Positions 26,077 to 34,658 of a stretch of 64,000 nt of DNA are shown piece by piece (within the stretch, counting starts at the first letter, position 1; each line of letters starts with the position of its first letter). The notes below the pieces were generated by a model. The model had not been told where the DNA came from, ran no database searches, and worked only from the letters and a program-made list of their open reading frames with translations. Position numbers and translations under genes: made by a program. Location of the stretch: NCBI RefSeq assembly GCF_013297935.1, contig NZ_JAAFIX010000013.1:1-64000 (forward strand). Direction: 5' to 3'. This DNA comes from Rhodoferax sp. (GTDB taxonomy: Bacteria > Pseudomonadota > Gammaproteobacteria > Burkholderiales > Burkholderiaceae_C).

Positions 26077-28326
26077 CTACTTGCCGCCCTCATCCGGCGT
26101 CCAGCGCTTGAGCAGCAGGGCATTGGTCATCACGCTCACCGAGCTCAGCGCCATGGCCGCACCCGCTACCACCGGGCTGAGAAAACCCAGCGCTGCCAGC
26201 GGAATGCCCGCCGCGTTGTAGGCAAAGGCCCAGAACAGGTTTTGCCGGATCTTGGCCACGGTGCGGCGGCTGATGTCAAGCGCCGCCGCCACCAAGAGCG
26301 GGTCGCCGCGCATGAGGGTGATGCCGGCCGCGTGCATGGCCACATCGGTGCCGCCGCCGTTGGGGTTGGCCATGGCCATGCCCACATCGGCAGCGGCCAG
26401 GGCGGGCGCGTCGTTCACGCCGTCCCCTACGAAGGCTATGCCCTCACGCTGGGCCGCCTTCAACGCCACCACCTTGGCGGCCTTGTCGCCGGGCAGCACC
26501 TCGGCCAGCACATCGCGGGCGTCCAGCCCGAGGCGCTTTGCCATGGCCAGCGCAGCGCCCCGGTTGTCACCGGAAATCATCACGGTCTGGATGCCGCGCG
26601 CCTTCAGGGTGGCCAGCGCCTGCGCGGCGCCGGGTTTGGGTTCGTCGGCAAACGCCAGCAGGGCCAGCAACACGGGCGCGGTGTCCTCCGCCGCCTGCTC
26701 GGCCATGGCCGACACCGTGGCACCTTCGGCTTGCAGCGCAGCCGCTTGGGCCGCGACCGGGGCCAGGTCCACGCCCAGCTCGGCCATCCAGCGCAGGCTG
26801 CCCAGCAGCAGGGTGCGCCCGGCCACTTGGCCTTGTGTGCCCCGGCCAGCCACGGCTTGCACGTCCGTAGGCGCCACCATGGCCAGGGCTTTGTCGTGGG
26901 CGGCCTGCACCACCGCGTGGGCCAGCGGGTGTTCGCTCCCGCTTTGCAAGGCAGCCGACAACGCCAGCGCGTCGGCCTCGGCCAAGTCCACGGGCACCAG
27001 TGCAGTCAGGCGCGGGCGGCCCACGGTGAGCGTGCCGGTCTTATCAAACGCAACCACCTTGACCGTGTGGGCCAGCTCCAGCGCCTGCGCGTCTTTGACC
27101 AAAATGCCGTGCTTGGCCGCCACCCCGGTGCCCGCCATGATGGCGGCCGGTGTGGCCAGGCCCAGCGCGCAGGGGCAGGCTATCACCAGCACGGCCACCG
27201 CATGAATCAGGGCCGTCTCAAAGCTGTGGCCTGTGAGGTACCAACCCAGCAGCGTGACCAGCGCAATCACCAGCACCACCGGCACAAACACCGCGCTCAC
27301 CTGGTCCACCAGCCGCTGGATGGGCGCCTTGGCGGCCTGCGCGTCTTCCACCAGGCGGATGATGCTGGAGAGCACCGTGTCCACCCCCACCGCCCGCACC
27401 TGCAGCACCACGCGGCCCTCGCCATTAATGCTGCCGCCGGTGAGCTTGGCGCCCACGTCTTTGGCCACCGGCAGCGGCTCACCGGTCAGCATGGATTCGT
27501 CTACCTGCGTGCGGCCTTCGAGCAGCGTGCCGTCCACCGGAAAGCGCTCGCCGGGTCTGACCACAATCTTGTCGCCCACCAGCACCTCCGCCACAGGAAC
27601 ATCCACTTCGCCGTCGCGGCCCATCAGGTGCGCGGTGTCCGGCCGCAGGCTGTGCAGCGCGCGGATGGCCGAGGTGGTCTGCCGTTTGGCGCGGGCCTCC
27701 AGCCACTTGCCCAGCAGCACCAAGGTCACCACCACGGCGCTGCCCTCAAAGTACAGGTGCGGCTCCATGGCGGGCATGCCATGTGCGCTGTGGTCGGGGG
27801 CGGTCAGCCACAGCCAGACCGACAAAGCCCAGCCCGCCGTGGTGCCCAGCGCCACCAGCAAATCCATATTGCCGGTCAAAGCCTTAGCAGCGGCCCAGCC
27901 TGCTTTGTAAAACCGCGCGCCCAAGATGAACTGCACGGGCGTAGCCAACAAAAACTGCCACAGCGGGGGCAGCATCCAGTCCTTGCCAAACAGGTCCCCC
28001 ACCATGGGCAGCACCAGCGGGGCCGACAGAGCTAGGCCAATACCCACCGGCATGAAGCCCGCCCAAGGCGATATGTCTTCGGCATCAATCGCCGAACTAG
28101 GCGCCAGCGGCTCATAGCCCGCGTCCCGCACCGCACGGCGCAGGCGGGCTTCCATACCCGCATCGTGCACCGCTATGCGCGCGGACTCGGTGGCCAGGTT
28201 CACCGTGGCGTTGTCCACGCCGGGTACTTTCTTCAGGGCTTTTTCCACACGCATCACACACGATGCGCAGGTCATGCCGCCAATGCCGATATCGATGGTG
28301 GAGATAGTGGTGTTTTCAGTGCTCAT
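26077..28326 (-). CDS. copA: Copper-translocating P1B-type ATPase CopA
   Basis: 749 residues. It pumps Cu(I) out of the cytoplasm. One N-terminal metal-binding domain has GMTCASC (Cys20, Cys23). The membrane motif CPC (Cys384, Cys386) sits in [13 protein letters not shown], the phosphorylated Asp428 in DKTGTLT, then an HP motif (SEHPLAHAV) and [19 protein letters not shown]. Eight hydrophobic segments fit the P1B-1 pattern. A CueR-type operator lies immediately upstream (28340-28364), overlapping the end of the GNAT gene. copZ and cueR are 2 kb away on the other strand. Confidence 0.95.
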   Translation of the reverse strand: MSTENTTISTIDIGIGGMTCASCVMRVEKALKKVPGVDNATVNLATESARIAVHDAGMEARLRRAVRDAGYEPLAPSSAIDAEDISPWAGFMPVGIGLALSAPLVLPMVGDLFGKDWMLPPLWQFLLATPVQFILGARFYKAGWAAAKALTGNMDLLVALGTTAGWALSVWLWLTAPDHSAHGMPAMEPHLYFEGSAVVVTLVLLGKWLEARAKRQTTSAIRALHSLRPDTAHLMGRDGEVDVPVAEVLVGDKIVVRPGERFPVDGTLLEGRTQVDESMLTGEPLPVAKDVGAKLTGGSINGEGRVVLQVRAVGVDTVLSSIIRLVEDAQAAKAPIQRLVDQVSAVFVPVVLVIALVTLLGWYLTGHSFETALIHAVAVLVIACPCALGLATPAAIMAGTGVAAKHGILVKDAQALELAHTVKVVAFDKTGTLTVGRPRLTALVPVDLAEADALALSAALQSGSEHPLAHAVVQAAHDKALAMVAPTDVQAVAGRGTQGQVAGRTLLLGSLRWMAELGVDLAPVAAQAAALQAEGATVSAMAEQAAEDTAPVLLALLAFADEPKPGAAQALATLKARGIQTVMISGDNRGAALAMAKRLGLDARDVLAEVLPGDKAAKVVALKAAQREGIAFVGDGVNDAPALAAADVGMAMANPNGGGTDVAMHAAGITLMRGDPLLVAAALDISRRTVAKIRQNLFWAFAYNAAGIPLAALGFLSPVVAGAAMALSSVSVMTNALLLKRWTPDEGGK

Positions 28327-28339
28327 GGCGCAAGCTTAG

Positions 28340-28364
28340 GCCTTACCATGGTGGGAAGGTCAAG
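28340..28364 (-). promoter_or_regulatory. CueR-type operator/promoter of copA
   Basis: On the minus strand: TTGACC (-35), then an imperfect inverted repeat, ACCTTCCCACCATGGTAAGG. This is the MerR-class arrangement of a dyad inside a long spacer. The core CTTCCCA-C/T-ATGG-N-AAGG is shared with the copZ promoter at 30314. It overlaps the stop codon of the neighbouring GNAT gene. Confidence 0.75.
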
Positions 28365-28815
28365 CGGCCACCCAACGCATGGGCACAAACGCAATGCCTT
28401 TGGTCTCCACCCGCGGCCCGGTGGCAACGAACCCGAAGCGCTCGTACACCGGCTGCGCATAAGGCGTGGAGTTGACGGTGAAGTAACCGGGGCTCGCCTC
28501 ACCCACCGCTGCACGGGCATGGCCCCACAACTGGCGGCTCAACCCACGGCGCTGGAATGACTCGTCCACAAACAAGTGATAGACGTGGCTACCGTCGCGC
28601 ACCGCCACCACGCCAGCCAGCGCGCCGTTATCGACCGCCTTGAAATACGCGAAACGTGGATCGACCAGGTAGCTGGCGACTGCCTCAGGCGAGATCGTCT
28701 TGAGGAAGTCTTCCGCGCCTAGGCCATCGGGTTGCAAAGTAAAGAATCTGGCCACGCTACCAATCAGGCGGCTGATGGCTGAAGCGTCTTCGATCATGGC
28801 CCTTGAAATTCTCAT
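28360..28815 (-). CDS. GNAT family N-acetyltransferase
   Basis: 151 residues with the GNAT fold: ALAGVVAVRDGSHVYHLFVDESFQRRGLSRQLW contains the core strand beta4 and the acetyl-CoA motif A (QRRGLSRQL), and a later FTVNSTPYAQPVYERFGF segment gives motif B. The acceptor substrate is unknown. It is 12 bases from the Fic-domain gene on the same strand and probably co-transcribed with it, while its 3' end overlaps the copA promoter. Confidence 0.88.
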   Translation of the reverse strand: MRISRAMIEDASAISRLIGSVARFFTLQPDGLGAEDFLKTISPEAVASYLVDPRFAYFKAVDNGALAGVVAVRDGSHVYHLFVDESFQRRGLSRQLWGHARAAVGEASPGYFTVNSTPYAQPVYERFGFVATGPRVETKGIAFVPMRWVAA

Positions 28816-28827
28816 ATTGCTACAACT

Positions 28828-30246
28828 TTATGGTTTGGTGAGCAATGTATGGGCACTCCACCCCTCCACCTCCAGCGACCTCAACCCAAAGCGCACCGCC
28901 TTCCCCGGGTGCAATGATTTGAGCTCGGCCAGCACCAGCGCAACGAAGGCTGCCTGATCCGCTTGCGCCACTTCTGAGGGCACACGCGCACGCACCAAGA
29001 CCTCAGCCGCTGGCTCCATGGCTTGCACCATGGCAGCTACCACCGCCCCCAACTCACGCCGGTAGCGCATGCGAAACATGTCCGGCTTGCCGATGTTTTG
29101 CTGCACCGCCACGTACTGCTGGCACGAGCGCACATAGGCCCACACAAACACATCGCGCAACAGCTCCACTTGGTTGAGTTCGTACACGCCCAGCATGGCG
29201 TCCACATAGGCTTGCTGGGGCACATCGATGAACGACAGCGGGCACAGGTTGTGCCGGATGAAAGGAATGTTGGCCGCCAAGCGCGAGACGCGTTTGTTCA
29301 CATCTTCAAACGGCTGCAGATACGGCAGGTGCACCATCAAAAAGAAGGCTTGCTCGAACGGGTCGGCAATCTCGGCGGCGATTTCCAGCACAAAGCCAAA
29401 AATATCGTGAATGCCTTGCGGTGACGCCAAAGGCAAAAACACGCTCCCCCCGATGCCGACCGCCCTTTCCCGCAAACGACCTTCTGCCATGGGGTCGGCC
29501 ATCAATCCATTCGACAAAAAAGCGTGCAGTGCAATCACCGTGTCGGGCGTCAGGCTGGCGCGCTCGGGGTCGTGCACCAAATATTCGATAGCCTCTTTGT
29601 GGTTCAGGATCATCTGGGTTTCGACCGCATCTTTGCCCTCTGCCACTTGGCCTTGGGCAATCAGGCGCTCAGTGTCCAAGCGGCTGTAGGTGTTGCCTTC
29701 CAGCCGCGACGAGGCCCACGACAGGTCGATCAACAACCGGTTCAAGATGTCACGTGCAAAGGTGCCTGCCGGCGTTTGCGCGGCGGGCGACTGGCCCAAG
29801 GTGTGCAACTGGGCGCGCAACTCGGGCGGCAGGTAGGCCGTGACGTTGGGTACGTAGGCCTCCAGAAACGCCGGCTGGTAGCCCACCGGTTTGCGCAGGT
29901 GGCGCGGCTGCCGCACATAGGCTTTGATGGCCTCGCCCTCCGGCGAGGTGGGCACATAGGGGTCGGTGGGGTAGTCGGCGCCGGGCTCTTGGACCGACAA
30001 GTGCGCAAATGGCGCGACCGATGCGCGAACCGGCGGGTTGGCAGGCGCCAGGTACCGAGCACCCCGGCCTTTGCCTTCCAAAACCACACGCCGCTCTCGC
30101 ACCAGAGTAGCCATATTCCGCTGGAGGGTGCGCCTGGGCACAGCCGCAAAGGTGCCACACAGCGCGTCCATGCCCAAGCCGTCGGGGCTTTGGGCAATCA
30201 GCTGGATCACATCGGCAGCAGTGAAGGCGGGAGTTGGCGTATTCAT
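28828..30246 (-). CDS. Fic-domain protein with N-terminal winged-helix region and degenerate active site
   Basis: 472 residues from the ATG at 30246; an in-frame ATG at 30273 is an alternative, and both lie within the repeat array described at 30246-30284. The N-terminus (about 5-60) looks like a winged-helix: MDALCGTFAAVPRRTLQRNMATLV then RVVLEGKGRGARYL. The C-terminal half is a Fic fold with SRLEGNTYSRLDTERLI (the inhibitory-helix-like SRLEGN motif), but the AMPylation loop reads LQPFEDVNKRVSR, with Gln311 in place of the catalytic His and no HPFxDGNGR consensus. It is probably not a classical AMPylator and may be a DNA-binding regulator. Confidence 0.82.
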   Translation of the reverse strand: MNTPTPAFTAADVIQLIAQSPDGLGMDALCGTFAAVPRRTLQRNMATLVRERRVVLEGKGRGARYLAPANPPVRASVAPFAHLSVQEPGADYPTDPYVPTSPEGEAIKAYVRQPRHLRKPVGYQPAFLEAYVPNVTAYLPPELRAQLHTLGQSPAAQTPAGTFARDILNRLLIDLSWASSRLEGNTYSRLDTERLIAQGQVAEGKDAVETQMILNHKEAIEYLVHDPERASLTPDTVIALHAFLSNGLMADPMAEGRLRERAVGIGGSVFLPLASPQGIHDIFGFVLEIAAEIADPFEQAFFLMVHLPYLQPFEDVNKRVSRLAANIPFIRHNLCPLSFIDVPQQAYVDAMLGVYELNQVELLRDVFVWAYVRSCQQYVAVQQNIGKPDMFRMRYRRELGAVVAAMVQAMEPAAEVLVRARVPSEVAQADQAAFVALVLAELKSLHPGKAVRFGLRSLEVEGWSAHTLLTKP

Positions 30247-30284
30247 TGGCGCATTTATTCTTAATTGCGCCATTATTGCGCCAA
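30246..30284. promoter_or_regulatory. Repeated GCGCCA motifs at the Fic gene start (operator candidate)
   Basis: TTGGCGCA (30246-30253), TTGCGCCA (30265-30272) and TTGCGCCAA (30276-30284): one inverted and two direct copies around the start codons of the Fic gene in an otherwise AT-rich stretch. This fits an operator for self-repression by the protein's own winged helix. Confidence 0.55.
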
Positions 30285-30313
30285 CTATGGTGGCGCGCAA
30301 ATCCAAGCTGCGC

Positions 30314-30344
30314 TTGACCCTCCCACTATGGCAAGGTTCAAAAT
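30314..30344 (+). promoter_or_regulatory. CueR-type promoter of copZ-cueR
   Basis: TTGACC at 30314-30319, then the dyad ACCCTCCCACTATGGCAAGGT and a weak -10 (CAAAAT) 19 bases from the -35. The long 19-base spacer and the core shared with the copA operator are typical of MerR-family promoters. Confidence 0.7.
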
Positions 30345-30371
30345 ACTCTCATCTAACCACTAGGAGCCTTT

Positions 30372-30569
30372 ATGAACCAAGTTTTCTCCGTCACCGGCAT
30401 GACCTGCGGCCACTGCGAGAAGGCGGTGACCCGCGCTATCCAAGAAGCCGACCCGCAAGCCCAAGTGAAGATCGACCGCAGCGCTAACCTGGTAGAGGTC
30501 GAGTCCACCCAAGCCCGCGAAACGCTGGCCCACGCCATTGCCGAAGAAGGCTATGCCGTCGCAGCCTAA
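30372..30569 (+). CDS. copZ: Copper chaperone CopZ-like HMA protein
   Basis: 65 residues forming one heavy-metal-associated domain: FSVTGMTCGHCEKAVTRAI carries the Cys-x2-Cys metal site (Cys12 and Cys15). It delivers Cu(I) to CopA or to the regulator. AGGAG lies eight bases before the ATG. Its last 17 bases overlap the start of cueR. The CueR-like promoter upstream predicts copper induction. Confidence 0.9.
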   Translation: MNQVFSVTGMTCGHCEKAVTRAIQEADPQAQVKIDRSANLVEVESTQARETLAHAIAEEGYAVAA

Positions 30570-30987
30570 GCCTGCCGAGGTGTCCAGCCAGCCCGTCAAC
30601 ATTGGCGAGGCAGCACGGCAAAGCGGCGTGTCCGCCAAGATGCTGCGGCACTATGAGTCGCTGGGCCTGCTGGGCACGGTCACGCGCACCGACAGTGGCT
30701 ACCGGCTCTACAGCGCGGCCGATGTGCACACGCTGCGCTTCATCAAACGCTGCCGCGACCTCGGCTTCTCGATGGCCGAGATTGGCGAGCTGGTGGGCCT
30801 GTGGCAAAACCGGCAGCGCACCAGCAGCCAGGTCAAGCAGATCGCCCAGCAACACCTGGACGAGTTGAGCCAGCGCATTCAGGCGCTGCAAAGCATGCAG
30901 CGCACATTGCACGGGCTGCTAGGCTGCTGCCATGGTGACGAGCGGCCGGACTGCCCCATCCTCGACGACCTGGCCGGGGCCGCCTGA
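30553..30987 (+). CDS. cueR: MerR-family copper-responsive regulator CueR
   Basis: About 144 residues from the ATG at 30553, which has AAGAAGG just upstream inside copZ. The winged HTH has NIGEAARQSGVSAKMLRHYESLGLL, then a long dimerisation helix. The C-terminal metal loop is CCHGDERPDCP, matching the two-Cys Cu(I)-binding loop of CueR with an eight-residue spacing. It should activate copZ-cueR and copA through the two operators described here. The gene overlaps copZ by 17 bases, so translation is probably coupled. Confidence 0.92.
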   Translation: MPSQPKPAEVSSQPVNIGEAARQSGVSAKMLRHYESLGLLGTVTRTDSGYRLYSAADVHTLRFIKRCRDLGFSMAEIGELVGLWQNRQRTSSQVKQIAQQHLDELSQRIQALQSMQRTLHGLLGCCHGDERPDCPILDDLAGAA

Positions 30988-31002
30988 CCGCTACGTAATT
31001 GA

Positions 31003-31038
31003 TAGCTGCTTGCGCATGATCCACGGGGGCTAGAGGTC
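31003..31038 (+). repeat. Dispersed intergenic repeat, copy 7
   Basis: TAGCTGCTTGCGCATGATCC then ACGGGGGCTAGAGGTC, starting 15 bases after the cueR stop. Confidence 0.75.
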
Positions 31039-31061
31039 ATTTTTACGTCACAATGCGCCCC

Positions 31062-31802
31062 ATGGCCCTGAAACCGCGCATCCTCCTTGTTGAAGACGAA
31101 TCCGGCATTGCCGACACGCTGCAGTACGTGCTGTCCACCGACGGCTTCGCGCCCGTGTGGTGCAGCACCGCCGAAGAAGCCATCCGCCAGTTCCAGACGG
31201 AGCCACCCGCGCTGGCCGTGCTGGACGTGGGTCTGCCAGACATGAATGGCTTTGAACTGTTCCGCCGCCTGCAGGCCCTGCCCGGTGGCAACCAGGTGCC
31301 GATGCTGTTCTTGACCGCGCGCAGCGACGAGATCGACCGCGTGGTGGGCCTGGAGCTGGGCGCCGACGACTACATTGCCAAACCCTTTTCCCCGCGCGAG
31401 CTGGTGGCGCGCGTGCGCACCATTCTGCGCCGCAGTGCGCGGCCCGTGGTGCCCGCCGCAGCGCCTGCGCCGGTAGCAACGCCGGCCAGCGCAGCCCCGG
31501 TGTTTGCGCTGGACGAAGAGCGCCACCAGATCCGCTTCTACGGCCGCGCGCTGGAACTGTCGCGCTACGAGTACGGCGTGCTGCGCCTGCTGGTGCAAAA
31601 GCCCGGCCGCGTGTTCACCCGCGACGAGCTGCTGCTGCAGGTCTGGGGTGGCGACAACGACAGCTTTGACCGCACGGTGGACGCCCACATCAAAACCCTG
31701 CGCGCCAAGCTCAAGACCGTGGCCCCCACGCTGGAACCCATTCGCACCCTGCGCGGCACGGGCTACGCGCTGAACGAAGAACTGCCGGCCACTCCAGCAT
31801 GA
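31062..31802 (+). CDS. creB: Response regulator CreB (OmpR family)
   Basis: About 246 residues from the ATG at 31062 (an ATG at 31053 adds three residues). The receiver domain has the acidic pair (LLVEDES), the phospho-acceptor in LAVLDVGLPDMNG, the Thr switch (FLTARSD) and the Lys in DYIAKPFSPRELVARV. A Pro/Ala-rich linker leads to an OmpR/PhoB winged helix with SRYEYGVLRLLV and TLRGTGYALNEE. It resembles E. coli CreB, which binds direct TTCAC repeats, and such repeats lie upstream of the VIT/vWA gene at 35994. It is followed by creC. Confidence 0.88.
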   Translation: MALKPRILLVEDESGIADTLQYVLSTDGFAPVWCSTAEEAIRQFQTEPPALAVLDVGLPDMNGFELFRRLQALPGGNQVPMLFLTARSDEIDRVVGLELGADDYIAKPFSPRELVARVRTILRRSARPVVPAAAPAPVATPASAAPVFALDEERHQIRFYGRALELSRYEYGVLRLLVQKPGRVFTRDELLLQVWGGDNDSFDRTVDAHIKTLRAKLKTVAPTLEPIRTLRGTGYALNEELPATPA

Positions 31803-31829
31803 CCGGTAGCACAGTGCAAGTCCGCGCCG

Positions 31830-31895
31830 GGCCGCCCCAAGCGGACTTAGCCCCCTGGGGGGGCAGCGACCCGCGCAGCGGCGGAGCGTGGGGGC
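31830..31895. repeat. GC-rich intergenic element between creB and creC
   Basis: The 96-base gap holds AGCCCCCTGGGGGGGCAGCG and then a run ending GCAGCGGCGGAGCGTGGGGG. Short palindromic parts suggest a REP-like element. I recall very similar sequences between genes in other Comamonadaceae, but there is only one copy in this window. Confidence 0.5.
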
Positions 31896-31898
31896 AAC

Positions 31899-33365
31899 AT
31901 GTCTAAACGCAGCCGCATCTTCATCGCGCTGCTGCTCATCTATGCGGTGGGCATGGCCGCGGTGCTGTACCGCGTGGTCTCCGACCTGGACCCGCGCTAC
32001 CGCGAGTCGGCCGAAGAGTCGCTGGTAGAAACCTCGCAAATTCTCGCCGCGTTAGTGGAGCAAGACGTGCGCGATGGCGCCATCGACACCGCCCGGCTGG
32101 ACGCGCTTTTCAAATCGGCCTACGCCCGCGAATTCGATGTGCAAATCTTCAGCGTCACCAAAATCCGGGTGGAGCTGCGCGCCTATGTGACCGACCGCCA
32201 CGGCACCGTGGTGTTCGACTCTACCGGCCTCACCACGGGGCAAGACTTCTCGCAGTGGCGCGACGTGCGTCTGGCGCTCAAGGGCGAATACGGCGCCCGC
32301 ACCACGCTGGACCTGCCCGGCGACCCCAACTCCGCCGTCATGTACGTGGCAGCGCCCGTGCACTGGGTCAACACGGCGCAGGGCGCGGGCAGCGGCGAGA
32401 TCGTGGGCACGCTCACCGTGGGCAAGCCGGTGCAGAGCTTCGGCCAGTTTGTGGTGGCCGCACGCAGCCGCACGCTGTATGCGGGCGTGCTCTCGGTGCT
32501 GGCCGTGCTGGTGCTGGGCGTCACCGTGTCGGTCTGGCTGGTGCGGCCCTTTGGCCTCATCACCGACTACGCGCGTTATGTGAAAGCCCAGCCCGGCTTC
32601 TACCCCGGCCGCCTGCTGCGCCGCGCCTGGGACTTGCTGCGCGCCGCCTTTGATGAAATGCGCGACGCGCTGGCCGGGCGCAACTACGTGGCCGACTATG
32701 TGCAAACCCTCACGCACGAGGTGAAGAGCCCCCTGTCCGCCATCCGCGGCGCGGCCGAGCTGCTGCAAGAGCCCATGGACGAAGCGCAGCGCCAGCGCTT
32801 CCTCACCAACATCCAGCGCGAGACCCAGCGCATCCAGGAGATGGTGGACCGCATGATGGAGCTCACCGCACTGGAAACCCGCCGCGTGCTCGACACCGTG
32901 GAGCCCGTGGCCCTGCTGCCCCTGCTGGAGGAGCTGGCCCATGCCTCCCAGGGCGTGGCCGCGCAGCGCGGCATCCACATCAGCGTGCAGGCACAGAGCG
33001 ATGCCACGGTCGAGGCCGACCCCTTTTTGCTGCGCCGCGCCGTGAGCAACCTGCTGGACAACGCACAGGACTTCTCCCCCGAAGGCGGCCAGATCGAACT
33101 CGGCCTGAGCGTGCAAGGCCGCTGGGCCCAGATGAGCGTGCGCGACCAAGGCCCCGGCATCCCCGGCTATGCGCAGGACAAGGTGTTTGAGAAGTTCTAT
33201 TCACTGGCGCGCCCGCACTCCAAGAAGAAGAGCACGGGGCTGGGGTTGAGTTTTGTGAAGGAGATTGCTTCGCTGCATCGGGGGCGGGTGGAGCTGGGGA
33301 ATCGGGAAGAGAAAGAAGGCTCGGGGGCTTGCGCAGTGTTGTGGTTGCCGCGTACCCCGGTCTGA
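31899..33365 (+). CDS. creC: Sensor histidine kinase CreC
   Basis: 488 residues. It has an N-terminal membrane helix (IFIALLLIYAVGMAAVLYRVV), a periplasmic sensor of about 160 residues, a second helix (LYAGVLSVLAVLVLGVTVSVWLV), a HAMP segment, the phospho-acceptor His in LTHEVKSPLSAIRGAAE, the N box NLLDNAQDFSP, the G1 box DQGPGIP and the G2 box GLGLSFVKE. It partners CreB just upstream. The last 77 codons (33132-33362) are matched by a second copy at 34659-34889 beyond the ATPase gene, so this 3' end may be a replacement copy. Confidence 0.88.
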   Translation: MSKRSRIFIALLLIYAVGMAAVLYRVVSDLDPRYRESAEESLVETSQILAALVEQDVRDGAIDTARLDALFKSAYAREFDVQIFSVTKIRVELRAYVTDRHGTVVFDSTGLTTGQDFSQWRDVRLALKGEYGARTTLDLPGDPNSAVMYVAAPVHWVNTAQGAGSGEIVGTLTVGKPVQSFGQFVVAARSRTLYAGVLSVLAVLVLGVTVSVWLVRPFGLITDYARYVKAQPGFYPGRLLRRAWDLLRAAFDEMRDALAGRNYVADYVQTLTHEVKSPLSAIRGAAELLQEPMDEAQRQRFLTNIQRETQRIQEMVDRMMELTALETRRVLDTVEPVALLPLLEELAHASQGVAAQRGIHISVQAQSDATVEADPFLLRRAVSNLLDNAQDFSPEGGQIELGLSVQGRWAQMSVRDQGPGIPGYAQDKVFEKFYSLARPHSKKKSTGLGLSFVKEIASLHRGRVELGNREEKEGSGACAVLWLPRTPV

Positions 33366-33399
33366 TGCTGGACTTCAAGCTCGGCATGCGGAGTCCTTG

Positions 33400-33438
33400 T
33401 TTCTGCAAATCCGCATATATTTCGCGGATTTGCAGAAA
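33400..33438. promoter_or_regulatory. 15-base perfect inverted repeat upstream of the ATPase gene
   Basis: TTTCTGCAAATCCGC (33400-33414) and GCGGATTTGCAGAAA (33424-33438) are exact reverse complements separated by nine AT-rich bases. It lies 18 bases before the ATPase start and has no T-run, so it looks like an operator rather than a terminator. Confidence 0.75.
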
Positions 33439-33455
33439 ATCATTATGATCCGCAC

Positions 33456-34631
33456 ATGATCACCCGCAACATCACGCCCATACTCCAGCGGCTGGCAAGC
33501 CAGTATCCGGTGATTACCTTGACCGGCCCCCGGCAAAGTGGAAAAACCACCTTGGCAAAAGCCCTGTTTCCCGACAAGCCCTACGTCAGCCTGGAAGACC
33601 CTGACATACGGCGTTTTGCCATGGATGATCCGCGTGGCTTCCTGGCGAACTACCCGCAAGGCGCCATTCTGGACGAGGTACAACGCGCACCCGATCTGCC
33701 CTCCTATCTCCAGGGCATGGTGGATGCCGATGCCCGACCGGGCAGATTCATCCTGACGGGCAGCCAGCAATTCGAGCTCATGACACAGGTCACCCAGTCT
33801 CTGGCCGGACGCACAGCGGTGTTGCGCCTTTTGCCATTCACTCTGGCCGAGACGCAACGCCTGCGGGGGAAAGGCCCTCATCCTGACCTGCCGCAGACCC
33901 TGCTCAACGGGTTTTACCCACGCATCCATGATCGGCGGCTCGACCCCAGCCAGGCACTCGCCGACTATTTCGCAACTTACGTTGAGCGCGACCTGCGCCA
34001 ACTCGCTGCGGTGCACGATTTGCAGCGCTTCGAACGCTTTGTGCGGCTGTGCGCTGGGCGAACCGGCCAACTGCTCAACCTGGACAGTCTGGGAAACGAC
34101 GCTGGTGTGTCGCATGCCACTGCCAGGGCCTGGATCGACCTGCTGCAAACCAGCTATATCGTGCACCTACTGCCACCCTGGTTTACCAACTCAGGCAAGC
34201 GCCTCATCAAGTCGCCCAAGCTGTATTTTTATGATGTGGGCCTGGCCTGCTGGCTGCTGGGCCTGCGCACACCGGAGCAAGTCTCACGCGACCCGCTGTG
34301 GGGCAGCTTGTTTGAAAACTTCGTCATCATGGAAGCGCTCAAAGACCGGTTGAATGCAGGCGAAAGCCCTGAGATGTATTTCTACCGTGACTCCGATGGC
34401 AATGAGGTGGATTTGTTGCTGCCTACAGGTGGCAAACTGCACGCCATCGAAATCAAGGCCGGCGCCACGGTCAACCCGGACTACTTTAAGGGCCTGAAGA
34501 CCTTTGCCGCCCACAACCCCCAAGCGGTGGCCGGTGGAGGTGTGGTTTATGGTGGTACGCAAAGCCAAAGCCGCAGCGACTGGCATGTGCACTCCTGGCA
34601 GGATTTGCAGAATGACTCGCCCATCCATTAG
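33456..34631 (+). CDS. AAA-type ATPase with DUF4143 domain
   Basis: 391 residues. The N-terminal AAA_14 domain has Walker A GPRQSGKTTLAKAL and Walker B GAILDEVQRAPDL, followed by the sensor region FILTGSQQF. The C-terminal DUF4143 region has FYRDSDGNEVDLLLPTGG then HAIEIKAG, a PD-(D/E)xK-nuclease-like arrangement. Function is unknown; such stand-alone genes are patchily distributed and often considered mobile or defence/toxin-like. It is not a transposase. It is inserted between the intact creC gene and a truncated second creC 3' end, with its own palindromic promoter region. Confidence 0.85.
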   Translation: MITRNITPILQRLASQYPVITLTGPRQSGKTTLAKALFPDKPYVSLEDPDIRRFAMDDPRGFLANYPQGAILDEVQRAPDLPSYLQGMVDADARPGRFILTGSQQFELMTQVTQSLAGRTAVLRLLPFTLAETQRLRGKGPHPDLPQTLLNGFYPRIHDRRLDPSQALADYFATYVERDLRQLAAVHDLQRFERFVRLCAGRTGQLLNLDSLGNDAGVSHATARAWIDLLQTSYIVHLLPPWFTNSGKRLIKSPKLYFYDVGLACWLLGLRTPEQVSRDPLWGSLFENFVIMEALKDRLNAGESPEMYFYRDSDGNEVDLLLPTGGKLHAIEIKAGATVNPDYFKGLKTFAAHNPQAVAGGGVVYGGTQSQSRSDWHVHSWQDLQNDSPIH

Positions 34632-34658
34632 TACAGACACTTCCAAGATAGAGCTCAG

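Noticed and set aside
26050-28035. Open frame of about 660 codons on the + strand
   Set aside because: Antisense of copA, which has all P-type ATPase motifs.
33456-34631. DUF4143 ATPase as a transposase or insertion sequence
   Set aside because: No DDE, HUH or recombinase motif and no clean terminal repeats; the flanking creC duplication is reported separately.
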